DNA from: Amyelois transitella
Taxonomy: Eukaryota; Arthropoda; Insecta; Lepidoptera; Pyralidae
Assembly (NCBI RefSeq): GCF_032362555.1
Contig: NC_083520.1
Location: 6,634,001-6,698,000, forward strand
Length of the DNA stretch: 64,000 nt
Direction: 5' to 3'
A model generated the notes under the pieces. It was given only the letters and a program-made list of their open reading frames with translations. It had not been told where the DNA came from and did not search any database. Shown piece after piece: positions 37,601 to 52,600 of this stretch. Every line of letters begins with the position of its first letter. The first letter of the stretch is position 1. Both the position numbers and the translations under genes were made by a program.

Positions 37601-40600
37601 TAATTCTCTTTTAATTTTTACTGCAGTTAACAGAGCGTGCCTCCATTCTCAGATGGCTTGGCGCTATCTTAACGTATATCTGTTTAAACGACGTGATACG
37701 ACTTTCTTGTTCATTCATCTCTTGCTAATTCCTTCAACTATACATTTGAATGTCTTCATAATTGTTATTTCGTAATTGTAGAAATCCTTTTAAGCGTGAA
37801 TTTCGCAACATTTATTCGTAAAAAGGTGTTTAGAGAGTGTGTTAACTTTTCTTTGTTTTGATTTGTCCTTTGGTTTTATTAAACGAAAATTAAAATATAG
37901 AAAGCCTTATAAAGGCTATCAAATATAATAATACAAATATTTAACTGGACTAAACTTTTGCAGATGTGGGTATTTCTTACATACGAGTATATTTATATTT
38001 TCGTTTAATTATCAATAAAATCAACATAAAATAGTAAAATAATAGAAAAAAAATTGCAAATATAACGAGGTAGAATTGACAAGAAGGATAAACAAATAAT
38101 AGGTTTCTGCTACTACTTATTCGATTAAAAAAAAATGTAAATTCGTAAAAAATTTTGCCGCCAGTCAATTAGCAAACTGTCAATGACCAAATGAAGGCCT
38201 TGGGAGTGATCAGTGAATTTTGTCAAATTTACTTTCAAGAGCTCTCTCAAGAACTGTGGTCAGCCGACCGAGGCGTGCAAGACCTTGTCTTTATTTGGTT
38301 ATTTTATTCCAATATCGCTTTTATATGACTAAAACCAATATATAGATAAATAGTTGTCACTACCCTGTTGTTGTTGCCTTGCATCAGACATCGGATACTA
38401 TTAAAGTACAAGTGTAACAAAATCTATTTGTGACGAGGTTGATAATTGTTAATTCATATTTTACAATAACCTAAAAAATAAATAAATTATTCGAATGATT
38501 CCCATATCACCATTACATAACCAAATAATCAATTACAGTAGGACTACTATTATATGATGACGGTAAACAAGAACACATTAAATGATTTTAATTGCCAGTT
38601 AGGATGATAATGGGATAAGTCAGTAGTTGACATGTACTTGGCAGGTAATTGAGTGGCAAGAAGTAGGTACTTAATTACATAATCTGTGACGTAAGTTCAT
38701 TGTATGTTGTATTTATAATTGTAGGGATTTGCGTTATGTACCTGGCTAAGAAACTGTCATGTATGTTGTATGTGTTTGAATTTATGAAGTATTTCTATAG
38801 AGAATCAAGCATAGGCTTGATCTTGTATCGTAAAATGATTATGCTGGAGGTTAAATTTACTGCTTATTTGTCGTGCTTAATTTTTCTTCATACATACGTA
38901 CATAAAATCACGCCTTTTTCCGGAGGAGTAGGCAGAGACTACATCTTTTTCATCTAAATATAATCTATTGCTTTATTTATTTACCTTGTATCCAATTTTG
39001 AAAATAAATCTATTCTATTCTATTGTACCTAATGAGGATCACAATAGCAATGCATTAAATATAACAATGTATTATAAAGAAATCCTTTTCTTTCACATTA
39101 GATGATTTAATTGCCAACGAAGTGTAGGGACATTTTGGTCTTACAATAAGGAATAGAGCTGGAAAACTTTTTAATTTAAATTCATTTTCTTGAATACTAC
39201 ATATTCTTAAAGGTTTACTATAATATCGAAAAACTAATGTCCTTCGCATATACTCCTTTCACCAATACTTACTCATGTGGTATAGTCTTTTCAAATTAGA
39301 CCTATTGTCGGGACGGTAATAAAGTTGTGTAACCTAACATCTTCCATACAAGCCTTATACAAACGCATGCGTTTGTGTCAATTTACCATTGTGACAAGTA
39401 TTGTTGCATCGTCAGCTTCATTTTAGCGTCCCATTCTTAAGACGAGATTTAAATTGAACCTACTTGTTGTCAAATACTTTTAATATTACGTATTTATTCT
39501 GTAAAGGAGTAGACAAACCCAACAGCCATATATCACTACATAGTATAAAGTAAAGTGGCTTCCCGTGTCTGCCCCTATGTATGTACGTATGATAGATTTT
39601 TGAAACATACATATGTACATACGTTTTAGTAGATAGAGTGATTCAAGAGCAAGGTTTATTTGTAAATGCTACCAGTGCGAAGCCGGGGCGGGTCGCTAGT
39701 AACAACTATAATAATTGATAAAATACTGATGGACGGTAAGATATCTAATCTATGTAAAAGTTTGTGACTATGTTTGTAATTTATTTTTGCTAAAAATATC
39801 AATGGAAATTAACAAAAATAAGCTGCTATATCGCAATCAGAATATATTTTTTTCCAAAACAACTAATCAACAGGAAGCAATAATTACCTTATAACGAGAA
39901 ACTTATATTAAGAATTGTATAGGTATGTATGTATTATCTGAATAGTAATTGCCTTCAGATATGTAGAGAATGAAAAAAAAAAAAATCTATAATCGTGAGA
40001 AGGTATTTATTATAATAACAATTTTATGCAAAATTTATTCACTTAAATGTATATGCATATTGTTAGAGACATAAATAATGAGTTACATTGATGAGCATTC
40101 ATTTACCATGATATCTCACACATACATATAGTCACGTCTATATCCCTTGAGGTCTATACAGAGTCAACAGTCTAGAAAAGACTGAAAGGCCACGTTCAGC
40201 TAGGTACATGGCTTCATGATTGAATTGAAAAAGTGACAGATTGCTAGCACATCGCCTACAAGAGGAATCCCAAGTTTATACGAGTATGCCTATGCTTTAG
40301 TCGGCTTTTACGACATCAATGGGAATAATATGAACAGGTTCTATATATTCTACAGTGCCGGAATCTACATAGCACCATTATATCTTGATTGCCAAGACCT
40401 TGGTCTTATGTTGTGCGTAAAAACTAATGTCGCAAGATTTTTATGATATAATCTGGGTTCAAATTAAGTAAAATAAAGCAATTTAAAAAAATCAAACTAG
40501 CAGGCTAGACCAGGGCTAGCTCAATCTGGGTTATCTGTGTACATAATTATTTTTGTTTCATTGCTAATCAATGCTCATAAGGTGAGGGAAAATATCGTAA

Positions 40601-43600
40601 AAAACCTACACATTCAGACAACAGAATGACCATATTCTAAGCAGTAAGTCTGTAAGTCAAATTTTTGGACCGACTGCATGATCGTGGTCACACCTTAACC
40701 CAAACCCGAATGATGATGACAAAATTTTAATAATTATTAATTAACTATGTCTATGTCATATATTTTTACGAGTTTCATAGCTCTAGTCGGAAAAGTTGGG
40801 ACTGGGCATAAATTATAATAATTTCCATCTTTTTTGCTCGCTTTGGTCATACTCCGTAACACCAAATAAAGTTCAAGTTCAATCAAACGTTCGGATGTGC
40901 AATAAAACCGGTCCGACCACATATCTTCAAAATAAAAGGCAATCCAATCACCTACGTTGTTCCAAATTTTGATCAGTGTCGCGCTGTTAAATTTGCATAA
41001 AGTCATATTGTGCTTTCCAAAATACGATGGTATCTTGTGATTTTTTTTAAGCAATGACAAGACATCTTCGGAGTGGGAAGGCCTAGACGAACGTACCAAG
41101 ATCATATCAATGGGCGTCGTGGCGAAAGGTCAGGTCAAGAATACTCGTAACCGTCGAGCTTGCATGAAAAGAATTATGAATTAAGATGGATGAAAAAAAG
41201 GAAAAAAAGTATACAGTGATAATAATAGGTGGCAAGTGGAAAGTTGTTTGCCTATACCTTCAGGAAAGAGGAATAATTTTATGTACGTATGTAATGGCTA
41301 ATTCCATCGTACAATACAATACTTACTATCTAAGATCGAAATTGCACCTCAAACCTTAACCTTACAATTGCGGGCAAGGATAATTACAATACTACACGCG
41401 ATCTAATACATGCACATAATTGCAACCATATATTCAACTTAGTCACCTTGCAATTACGCTTTTAATTAGAGCGCTGATTACTTTTATCGCGTTAAGTACT
41501 CTAATTTTGATGTTATCTTGTAGAATATAAAACAATTAGAAAATTTATGCTGTATGAAGCACGCCTCTTTGCACACTTGTAATTTATAATTTTATGATTG
41601 AGTATGACGCGAATAAGGATCCATCTTGAGATAAATTAATATAGGTATCTAACGTTAACTCATTATACACTAATAAGCTACTTATTTTGTTATATTTACT
41701 GAGAAAAACAGAGTTTACATATATTGGTAATCTAAATACATACTACTGTGGATGACTTAAATACACGAAGCGAATACACGAATTTTTGGGTTATCCTCTC
41801 TTAGCACACATCTAGACTACATGTCATATTTCAAGTCGGTTTGGGCTGTGACAGACTGATAGACAGTCAGTCAGTCATTAGGTAACGGAAGAGTTTTAAA
41901 TGTAATTATTGATTATGTATTTTAATATTTTTTATTAATATTCCACTATATATCTATATGCATAAAAATAAACCTGTTTTGATCAATCATAAGAAATTTT
42001 GTAGTTTTTGCTGTAATCTGTGCAAAAATACCTAAACGATTTGACCTTAAGAGGTAAATATGTTTAAAAGCACACAAAAACTGTGGTTTCTCTGTAAACA
42101 AGGATGTTGTTCGAACTCGTCGAGATTTGTTAGTGTTAAGGCTTCGTCTTCCTGTTTCTTTGTGACAGAACTGACGTGGATATTTATCACATTTTTTTAA
42201 AGTTTTTTTTCTCTCATCTTTAGTTGCCTAGGGTCCACTTTCTGGCACAAAAACTATTCTTCAGCGTCTTTTTCAATAATAATGAGGAAGTTGCAGCCCA
42301 ATTACTTCCTGATTATTTGTAACTACGGTCGACGCTCTTCAAAAATATTTATCTCATTTTCTTTGCGAGTATTTTGCTCTAAATTATTATTGTGGTTGTG
42401 ACCTTGTGAATCTTAAAATAAATGCGGAAAGTCATATTAGTTATTACGAGTATTCTAATTACAGCGACTCGTCTTGTCATATCAGGCTCTTGTTTTATTC
42501 TCAATTTGGGAAACAAATCTACTTTTATTAAATGTCACAAATAAGATGTAAAACTGGATATTTTGTAAATGACCTCGTTCTAGTATCTATTTGATACAAC
42601 TATGAACTTAGTGCGTTCTCAAATAGTTAAACGTTAGAAAACAGAATTTACAAATCAGACTGAACCAAAGACGGAACTAAAAATACGAATAACTTCCCTC
42701 TTAAAGAAAAATTAAAAACTGGAGCACTTTTGTAACATATTATGTAAATTTTGAACTATAACTATCTTAACAATATTTTTCCTACTTTTCATAAGCGTGT
42801 GTGGTCGTCACCAGTCGTCTAATGCCTTATAACCATGGTCAACTTAGAGCATTGTTCAATATGAATATATTTGCGTATAGTCCATATGGCTTCACGCTTA
42901 GAAATTTTGCTCGCTACTTTGAATCTGTTTAAGATATTTGTTAGCACTGTTTACGCAGTCAATAGCCTTTAAAAGCTTGTCTCTTCACGCCTTTTCTCCG
43001 AGTTCACGGTATGTTTTCTATTGAAATTTCGTATAAGGTTAAAGAAATTTACATATATCTTAACTTCCATAAAACTATTGAAATTTAAGAAAGTTAGTAG
43101 ATATATATAAGTAAAACAAAATTTGTTTTTTTTTCTTTTTAAATGCAATGCTGCCAGCCTTCTGGGCACATTCCCCCAAGTGGACTATGCAGGGACTGTA
43201 AAAATTTGTAAATTTAACTTTGTAATCATTTTTTTCTTAGTTTTTATAAGTAGTTTTAATTTGAATTCACTATAGTCAATATTTTGCAAAATTAAAAAAG
43301 ATTATTAAGATATTTTGTAAGATTAAAAAAAAACAATTAAAAAAAAGTAATTAAAACTATATTTTGTGAAAGTTTTATTAAGTTCTGTACTGTTGTATAT
43401 TATAGTATATTATTAGATGTAGAATATATAATTTAGCTTTAAGGAGATATAAATAAGTCATAATAATCTCCCATCTCTTCATTAGGTAACGATAGATTGT
43501 CCAGCTTTATTAAGGTACCTACCATCTAATCTGCATACATTCGCTTAAATTTCAAAGTCACTTATCGGATACTGATGACATAGATATGAGAATAAATATA

Positions 43601-46600
43601 ATCTAATACTACACTTATTTTAAAAAGGAAATGTATAAAAAAAGCGTCAAGAATTTTTCAAGGAGTTGTCGAGAAATACGCATTGTGGACATAGTTACTT
43701 TACTTTTAAAAAAGTAACACATCATGATACCCACGGTACATATTCCAGATCTAGTTGCCTTGATAACCAAAATTAATTTGTCAAAATAAAATCAACCGTC
43801 TTACTTAGTAGGTAAGTAAAATAGTTGATATTGGTCCATAAATCGAATACGACCTTAATATTATATTGGAGTTGAGAAGGTCGCTAGTTGCAAAATTTAC
43901 TCCTTGTGTATTTATTATGTCGTGGGTCTAAAATGTCAGGACCACGTTCACCTCCACTTGCTTGATAACCTTATTAGATGTCTTATCACAAAACTACCAA
44001 AAAATACTTTCTAACATTCCATAAATCATAGAAATGTGAATATTTTCAGATTAATTTTCTAAATATGTAAATAACAAAGAAAACTTAAAAAAATCCTCTC
44101 AACACCATTTTTTCTTCATAACAAAATTAATCATCAACGAACTCCCTTTGAGTGAAAAGATAATGACGGTGAGTAATTTAATCTGAGAAATACTAGACCT
44201 CGGCAAGCCTATAGTAATTGAATCAAAGAAATGTAATTCTACTCTCTGCGAAGCCTGGAGACGGCTCCAATAGAATCATTACGAAAATTACGAGAATCAA
44301 GCTCTAATACGCTTCAATAATCGCAATCGAACCGAGCTGAAAGACTGCATTTTGCTCTATCATGCTTGCTTAGTTAGTCCAGATAATAATAACGCTATAC
44401 AAAGTATGATACACATGTAAAAGGACCGACGGAATACACGTAATAAACGTCTCAGAATATGTATAGAAGTAAAAAGTATGTGGATATTAAAAATATTAAC
44501 TTTTAATGAGTTTAAAAGAAAAATGCAATATTTTATAACCTACAGAGTTCAGTTCAAAGTTTAGGTTTCAATGTAACATATCGAGATAAGGTACCTAACA
44601 TCATGTGACAAAGTTTCACATCATTCAATCACCGTTTGTTGTAGTTTCATTGTTTATTTATTAATTATCGAAAGGGTAAGGTGTAGAAGATTGTCATCAT
44701 AATTTTTTTGTTAATTGCCTTAAAGCCTTAGCTATAAATGTGACAGGTATTATTACCCTTAAGATTTTATTTGTTTCAACAGCAGCAGTATGTTTATCTT
44801 TTAAATCCATATTTATAATCGTGTTAATATAATCACAGCACGAACGAAACATATAAACGACGAACAAACAAAATTGATCCCGCAAGATTTTTAAGGAAAC
44901 CTCTCCCACTTACAATTAATTTCAAATCTCTTGATCCAGCGGTTAGGCTGTGCTTTGATAAGTCAGTCAGTGTTCTCTTATATATTAGATAAATATATAC
45001 ATTATAATGTCCCATTGTATTGCATTGAATCAATGGTACAAGTATTTACGATTCATCCATCTTTATTTGTTCTTGCATGAATGCACCGTAGTTCAAGCTA
45101 CATTTAAGACATTTGAGCGCCGTGGTAAGTAGTTATAAAATGACATTTTATATCCATTGTAAAATACTATGTTGTACAATACCAGAGTAGACGTTTTGAG
45201 AACTTGATCAATGTTGGGTATATGTTACCCTTTGATCACCTTCGGTAAAATGCGAGCTCGACACCATCGTATTATTAACACTTCATGACTTTATAGAAAA
45301 ACTAATGTAGGTATTACTCATTGTTCTGTAATAGGTATAGAGAGATTGAACAAAAAGAAGATTAAAAAGGGAATGCCATTATGTACATAAGTACCTAAAT
45401 TTGCCCATTAAGAAGTAACCATACAAAAGAAAGGTGAAAACATGGAAATTGTTTTATGATCAAGGATCATAAAATTTTCCAATTGTGAGATGATAAATCC
45501 GTGTGCCATCAATGAACTGACTCTCAACTTATATTTTGTTTGCCAACTTTCTATGTCTTTTGTAACATTGTCTGTAAATGAGGCAATCGTTTCTTAATGG
45601 TGTCAATAAATACATACCGTGATTCGAACCTGCATGCCACATTCAACAACCTGTTGATACCAGCTTTTTTGGGACCCGTCACTTTCTTTTGACACTTCCC
45701 TTTCTCTTCAAGAGTTTATTCGTGCATCGAAACCACACAATTGATATTCGCTGTATAAGGAAAAGCTTTCAAATATTTTATGTTAATTAAGATTGAGATG
45801 TGAACCGGAAGATGCTGCATATTTTAACATGCTATTTTCTGAGAATGAGATAAGGTGATTGAAATAAAGTGGCAACATTGTGATCAATACATGACAGAAT
45901 CTACTAAAATAGAGATGAGCTCTAACAAAATTTGGTGAGCTGGGTGATTATATAATTTTTATAATAATGCAAATGTAAAGAAACAAAACAAAACTGTTTT
46001 TAATACCTATGTTCTATATTTATTGCAGATTATGCAAATGAATGCATAGAATTCATGTGTCTACAGCCTCGAGATTCATAAGTTTTTAGATAAACGATTA
46101 AATAAGAATGAATATCTATATATGTGTGAAATATAATTATAAAAGTAGGTAAAATATGTTGCAACACTTTATAGCTTCACTGAATCAATCAGATACATAA
46201 AAAGTAATCACGAATAGATGATCTATTAGCCGTTATTATTGAAAGAACTGCGTAACGAACAAAGTACTTTACATTAGAACTGGTTTAAAAATACAAGGCC
46301 GGTTATAATTCGGCTTTATTTTAAATTATTTGATTTAAATACTAGCTTTTGCACGGGGCTTCGCTCTCCTGTAAATGTCGTTAAAAAGTAGCCGGTGTTA
46401 CTTACTTACTACAACTTTAAACAATAATTATCTTTATATTATAAGTAAGTATCGTTATGGATAAAGATTACGCTGATTAAGCAAAGAGACTTGATATTTA
46501 TATTTTAAAGAAGAAAAAATATTATAAAGAATCGAGTACGGACGCGTTTTTTATGTTTTACTTTTATATATTAGGTACAACATTCTTATTTTAATGAAAA

Positions 46601-49600
46601 ACCATTTCACAATATAGTAATAGCATACAGGCGTAAAGACAACAGACATGCCTGGCTGGGTCATGTAGTTAGTACTGAACTGTGCTAAATAAAATTATAA
46701 ATCAAAAAATGAAAAAAGTTGCGGCGTAAAAAATTATAAATACTTATACGAGTAGTTAGTTATTAGGTAGGAAGCGGAGCGGAACTCTGCTTGTAAGCAA
46801 AATAGCTAGCGTGCAAAGATAAATCACTACATAGTATAAAACAAAGTCGCTATTTTAGTCTGTTTGTCTGTATGCTTAAATCTTTAAAATTACGCAACGG
46901 ATTTTGATACGGTTTTTTGTAACAGGTAGAGTGATTCAAGAGGAAGGTTTTTATGTATAATAACATTTATAATTTTGCACCCATGCGAAAAATTTGCATT
47001 AAATTTATATAGATGTAAGAATATTACCACTTAATTACAATTTCTTTGTTTCCACTACACTAAAAGTAGCTATTCATCTTCACATACTTAAATCTAAATG
47101 ATTTGCATTAGTCGTTAGTCGATGACTATGGAGATTAGAAATTCTTTACAAATTGACAGTCATCGGTTGTCTTCTCATTTTATAGTACAAGTATCGAATT
47201 TCATTGACGTAAATTTGTTACTTTCGTGACTTTCTTTAAAAGTTATATTTGAAGAATCATCCAATAAAATATTTCCACAAATAAAATATACCAACTCTTT
47301 AATCAAATCAGGGATAACTGGCGACAGGTCAGGTGAAGAGTACCCTAACCTACCTACTGAAGAGCCTGCATGAAGAGTTATGAATGTAGATGGAACGAAT
47401 TAAGTACACAGATCGTGGCAAGTGGAAAGATATAGTCTCTGCCTATCTAGAAATTTAACAAGTTATTCGCCGTTCTTAATAATGAGTACTGTCTTCGTTC
47501 ATAATATATATGGCACTGAATAATTAATGGTGCAACGATTAATGACCAGCCCGTTTCGAATCGGCGGGAAAGTAAATTAAGATTAGGTATTTCGAGAACA
47601 AACTTGCATCGTAAACATTACTATTCACATAATATGTAGTAAGATGACTGATCTGCGTATAAACTTGACTGGCTAACATTGACCTAGTGACCAGTATGCT
47701 GGACTGGACGTGGTAATGTCAAGACAATTTTTATTATAATGTTGTAGAAACTTTATTTGTGTTGGCACTTGATTACGCTACTGCTGGAATTTTTCAGAAA
47801 TAACTTGAAAATGAGTCAGTAGTGAGACTTATAACTTTGGATAATGAGTTTTCACGATTGTATTATTAATAACTGAAAATTTTAGGACACAATTTTTTGG
47901 TATGGTCCTGCCTACACTGTGGATGTGGTAGGATACTACAAATATACAAACAGTGCATCAATATTTCCAAGGCGGGATGGTGTTTGTATGATGATTTTTT
48001 GGAGACACCGTAAGATCCGAGCTGATACAATAACGGCTCAGAGCGCAAGGGATTCTGTCATGTTTCAAATAGGCTAATTTATATAATTCTTTATAGTGCA
48101 AATGAAAAAGTACAGTTACCCGGAAAAGCAACACAATCAACGCTCTAATTACTTTTCAGGTTTTCAAATTGAGTTTCCCTGAAAATAACTGAATCAGCTT
48201 TCCAATGACACCAAATAAAATAGCCGAATTATAGCGGACTGTCAAGGTGAACCGGATTCCGGCGTTTGCGCAACCTGAACGAATGTCGTGTTCGATGAAT
48301 TGAATCAGGTGCAACGATTTCAAGAGTATTGGGCCAAGATCATCGTATATTATACACGCCATGCGTTAAAATAATGAAACTACAGATGGATCGGTGGCAA
48401 TTGGTATTTTTATAAAGAAATACTACGAAAATGAAAAACTTTTCCGTTTAATATTGGGTGTCAGTGCAGCTAATATTTCATCACCTAGACTTTTTGCTTT
48501 TTGGCATTATTGGAAATTACCGCTACAAATGATCTTGTGTAATTACATAGATTAAACTTGATCATTTAAGAAGGTCGTTGTCGTCGTCTGTCGTTACGAC
48601 TATATATATCAAACCTCTAACTCGAATAAGGAGTTGACGTTATCATCATGATGAACTTTCTCTAATTAGCCTAAGGAGTGTATATTCTTACTACAGTGTT
48701 CGTATCTAAAAATGATACAAAGCTTTTCTATAAAATGACGCACGTATCGCATGAGATTAGAAATTTGATAGAGAACGTGTGCTTTTACGATGAGACACTG
48801 CAATTTAGCGATACGTAAGTTCGCTATTTTGACCTCGTGCGAACATGAGAGAATCTTAAAAAATCTTGATCGTGAAAATGTGTGCGAATCGTGCGATTGT
48901 GAAATAGATACGCGCGGAAATGTTTCCTGCGCGGCGGAGCGGTGCGGTGCGACGCAGTGTGCATGTTCGCGGCATTGACATACATTAAGAAAGAACAGTT
49001 GACGGAGAATATGTTTGATATATATGAAATTACAGTTCCATAAAAGTAGATATTTTTTATCAAGTTCGTAACTTAAATGGGCACATTTTTGTTATGCATG
49101 CGTTGCTTTTGTGTTACTTATATATACGATTAATAGTGATAAGGGCTATAATAAGGATATAGTTTGAGGTGAAACAAGTATTGTATTATAAAGATGAAGC
49201 TACAAAACTTAGGTTAGGTTAAAGTTCAAAAGAATCATGAAATAAATAGTACTTTTATGATTCCAATACAATGTTTTTTGCTGTTGACTGTTTTGTTTTA
49301 CACCGAGTGTTTATACGTTATTCGTTTAGAACAGTAAAAAAAATAGGAATGCTTTTTATGAAGGCAGGAAACATGAAAAATAACTCATAACTAGATACTC
49401 GTTTTGACTGTGCACTTACTTGAAAATTTATATCTGTCTTCTTCCTTCTGATGTTAGTCCTGGTTACATTCTAACCTCTGTGGAGAGGAGCCCAGATTGC
49501 TTCTTTAAAAATGAACCTAGCTGGGCAAGCCAGGTGAACTACGCAGCCTTTGCAAGGAAACGTAATTCGGTTGCCCGAGTGTTTAGGGTTCCTTACGATG

Positions 49601-52600
49601 TTTTCCATCACAAGAATAGCATGGGTTGACCCTTATGTACAAAACTCAGGAATGTGTCATTAGTATACTGCCGAGATATATCCTCTTTCATCCATGGTAT
49701 AAAAGAAAAATTCGTTTTTTTTTTAGAAAAATAACATCCGATATAGTTTAGTTACATTTTATGTTTTTTTTTTATTCGGAAATACCAACACACAAGACTT
49801 TGGACTTACTGTTCAATACATCAAGATATATGTAAATAATGACAAAAACTTCACGGACAAAGCATAAGAGGCTGACTTAATGCTCCGAGATTTTCCACAA
49901 GATTTTTATGGAACCTGTTTCGTTAGTTAAGGTTTTTGTTTCAAAGATGTTGACCAAGCAAAAACAATTAGGTACTTACCTATTGTTTTATACATGAACA
50001 ATATGCAAAGAAGTTGTTAAAAACAATGTCCAGAATTACAAAAATCTGCTTATTCAGGTACTTTTAAAAATTACCTACCTTCTCTTCTTTACTTACTTCT
50101 TTAATTTAAAGTTAATCAACAAGGTTTTGCGTTTTTTTCGTTACAATTTGTATATCTCAGTCATGAACAGAGCATAAGGTCAGTAATTCGGACTGTCCAA
50201 GAACTTTCTGCTTTCTGTAAATAAAATTTGACAGCGAATGGGCATCGTCAACTTTCGGCATTGTCCGGCACTTTCTACGATGTGCATGCCTTTGGGCCAA
50301 ATTCATACAAAAAGTGACGGCGTCGGGCGTTAATGCTTATTATAGAAAGTATGTGTTCCTTCCATTCGCTTAGGCACAAGCTACACAGGCCCTAAATTAA
50401 TTGACTTGTTTAACGCTAAGGTTATTTCTTGAATGCATTTGTTTTACTCCCAGATCTTCTATTCTTAGCTTTTCCTTTCTTGGCTCTTTTTGCTTCAGAC
50501 TGGGCTGGATCCTTTTACGTCAAACAATCCTTAGTCCCTCAGGAAGCGAAGCCCAACGGTCAGGAGCAGGCTTAGCTGTAGGTCCCTGGATTTCTCAGGA
50601 TAGTGACCAAAGTGGAATAAACTTATTGATAAAAAGCTGCCATGCTATCGTATTATTCAATTTCTCCAAAGCAACCTTAATATTATATTATATTAACCCT
50701 GCGTAAACTTTACAACTGTGATCTGGGAATTATCATTTATGTCGTCCACTGTTGTTTTACGTGAAACAGCTCTTCTGCCTGTGTAACTTACACCTTATTG
50801 TTACCAAGTTCAAGAGCAGTGAAGGTCACCGACCCTCATTTTTCTCTACTATTCAGAAGCGTCTGCCTGCATACACAAAAATGAATAACTGTCATATTGT
50901 TTAAACATTTCACATCCATCACGAATTTTGTTAACAATCTACCTTTCTGTTGTAAGATTTGAATTGACAAAATATTTGTAGTTTCTTATTGTCAAATCCG
51001 TTAAATATTATGGATACCTAAGTGATGATCTTTAACATTGTGAATTTCATTGACGTGCGAGTATTTACATTAATATGTTTAAATGTAGAGAAATGCCAGT
51101 ATGAAATCATATTGTTACATATATGTCACGCTTATATTTCTTGCGGGGTAGACAGAGCCAACAGTCTTGAAGAGCCTGATAGGCCACGTTCAGCTGTTTG
51201 GCATTATGATAGAATTGAGATTCAAATAGTGACTGGTTGCTAGTCCATCGCTTACAAGAAGAATCCAAAATTTATAGGCCTATCCTATATATATTCGTAT
51301 AGTTATTTCAAGCTATTAAATATAACTAATGCGGAAGTGGGATCACATGTTAATTACTCCTTCACAAATAAGTTAACTGATCAATCTGTAAATACCTCGA
51401 ATCTATTGTTTGAAACAATTAAATTAATTATTAATTGAAATTTATCATAAAATAATTTCGCCAAGTTTCCGTGAAGTCCACTCAATGTTCTTTTCATTGT
51501 AAAATGTCATCCTTTGTTTAATAGAGATTAGGATTACAACGATAGTTTAAAAAAATAAACACTGACTTTACCTATTCCAGGGTTGGAAGACACGGTGAAG
51601 CTAGTGAAGGGCATTGGCGGTCGGTGTCACGGCTACGTGGTGAACCTGGCCAACCGGGAAGACATCTACAGGATGGCCAAGCGAGTGGAGCAAGAAGTGG
51701 GCAGGGTGAGTGCATTCTATACCTTATAATTTGCAGCGTAAAACTGGAATTTATTTAACCATAGATTCCTTGTGATACTACTGTGGAGGGTGCAACGATA
51801 AAAGACATACAAAACCGTGAGATCTCGTCTGGCGTTTTTTATACATTTTTCCTTCTCTTTAATTAAAAGCTTTTAATGGTCAGTATCGAGGACTTCTGAA
51901 TTTCAAAAATTCTTAGAAGATGTTGTCATTTTCCTTTTACTATATATTCCAGAAATCTTGACGATCTTGCCCGTCAATATTTTTTGTAATTTTACTGTCC
52001 TCAAATTAACGGAAGTCATTCGTTACTAGAAGGAGAAATTGACAAATATTTGTGCTAAGGATATATTGATAAACAATTTTAATCTTTTAACATTTCTCTA
52101 ATGTATTCAATGAAAACGTCAAGGGTCAAACACTGCGTATGTTTTATCAACGTTCATGAATACATCCCCTGGTAAGTAGGTACCTACGTGTTAATTTAAT
52201 CTCTGTATGACACGCAGCAAATTTCGAATCCCGGATACCTTAGTAATCTTAGCCTACAAGGAAATAAAAAATGTAGGTATTTTAAAATTACAATGGCCTT
52301 GAATAAATGATTCTCTATAAGATGACCCCACGGTTAATTACATGTCATCGGTTGCTCGTTAAATCGTCATTACTGAGACATTTCATCATTAGAAAAGATG
52401 TGCATTAAGCCTTTATATCTAAATAACTGATACAGAAATACGGACAAAATAGTCAATTCACGCTTTTGTCTGCATTCAAAAGTAATCACTTATATTTAAA
52501 AACATTTTACGCTAAAAGTGGAAGGTATCTCCATGAAATAAGCTTTCATAATGCTCCGAAACATTTTGAATTTTTTAATGGTATACATATAGGTACCTAC

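Larger units (their letters stand above)
34933..51580 (+). other. 16.6-kb SDR-B intron
   Basis: No additional exon of the dehydrogenase is needed, since the frame joins exactly across it. It contains a hairpin (37,275-37,321), Helitron-like copies, LINE and SINE fragments, listed separately, and long AT-rich tracts with nothing recognised (35-37.2, 41.3-45.6 and 47.5-49.4 kb). Confidence 0.7.
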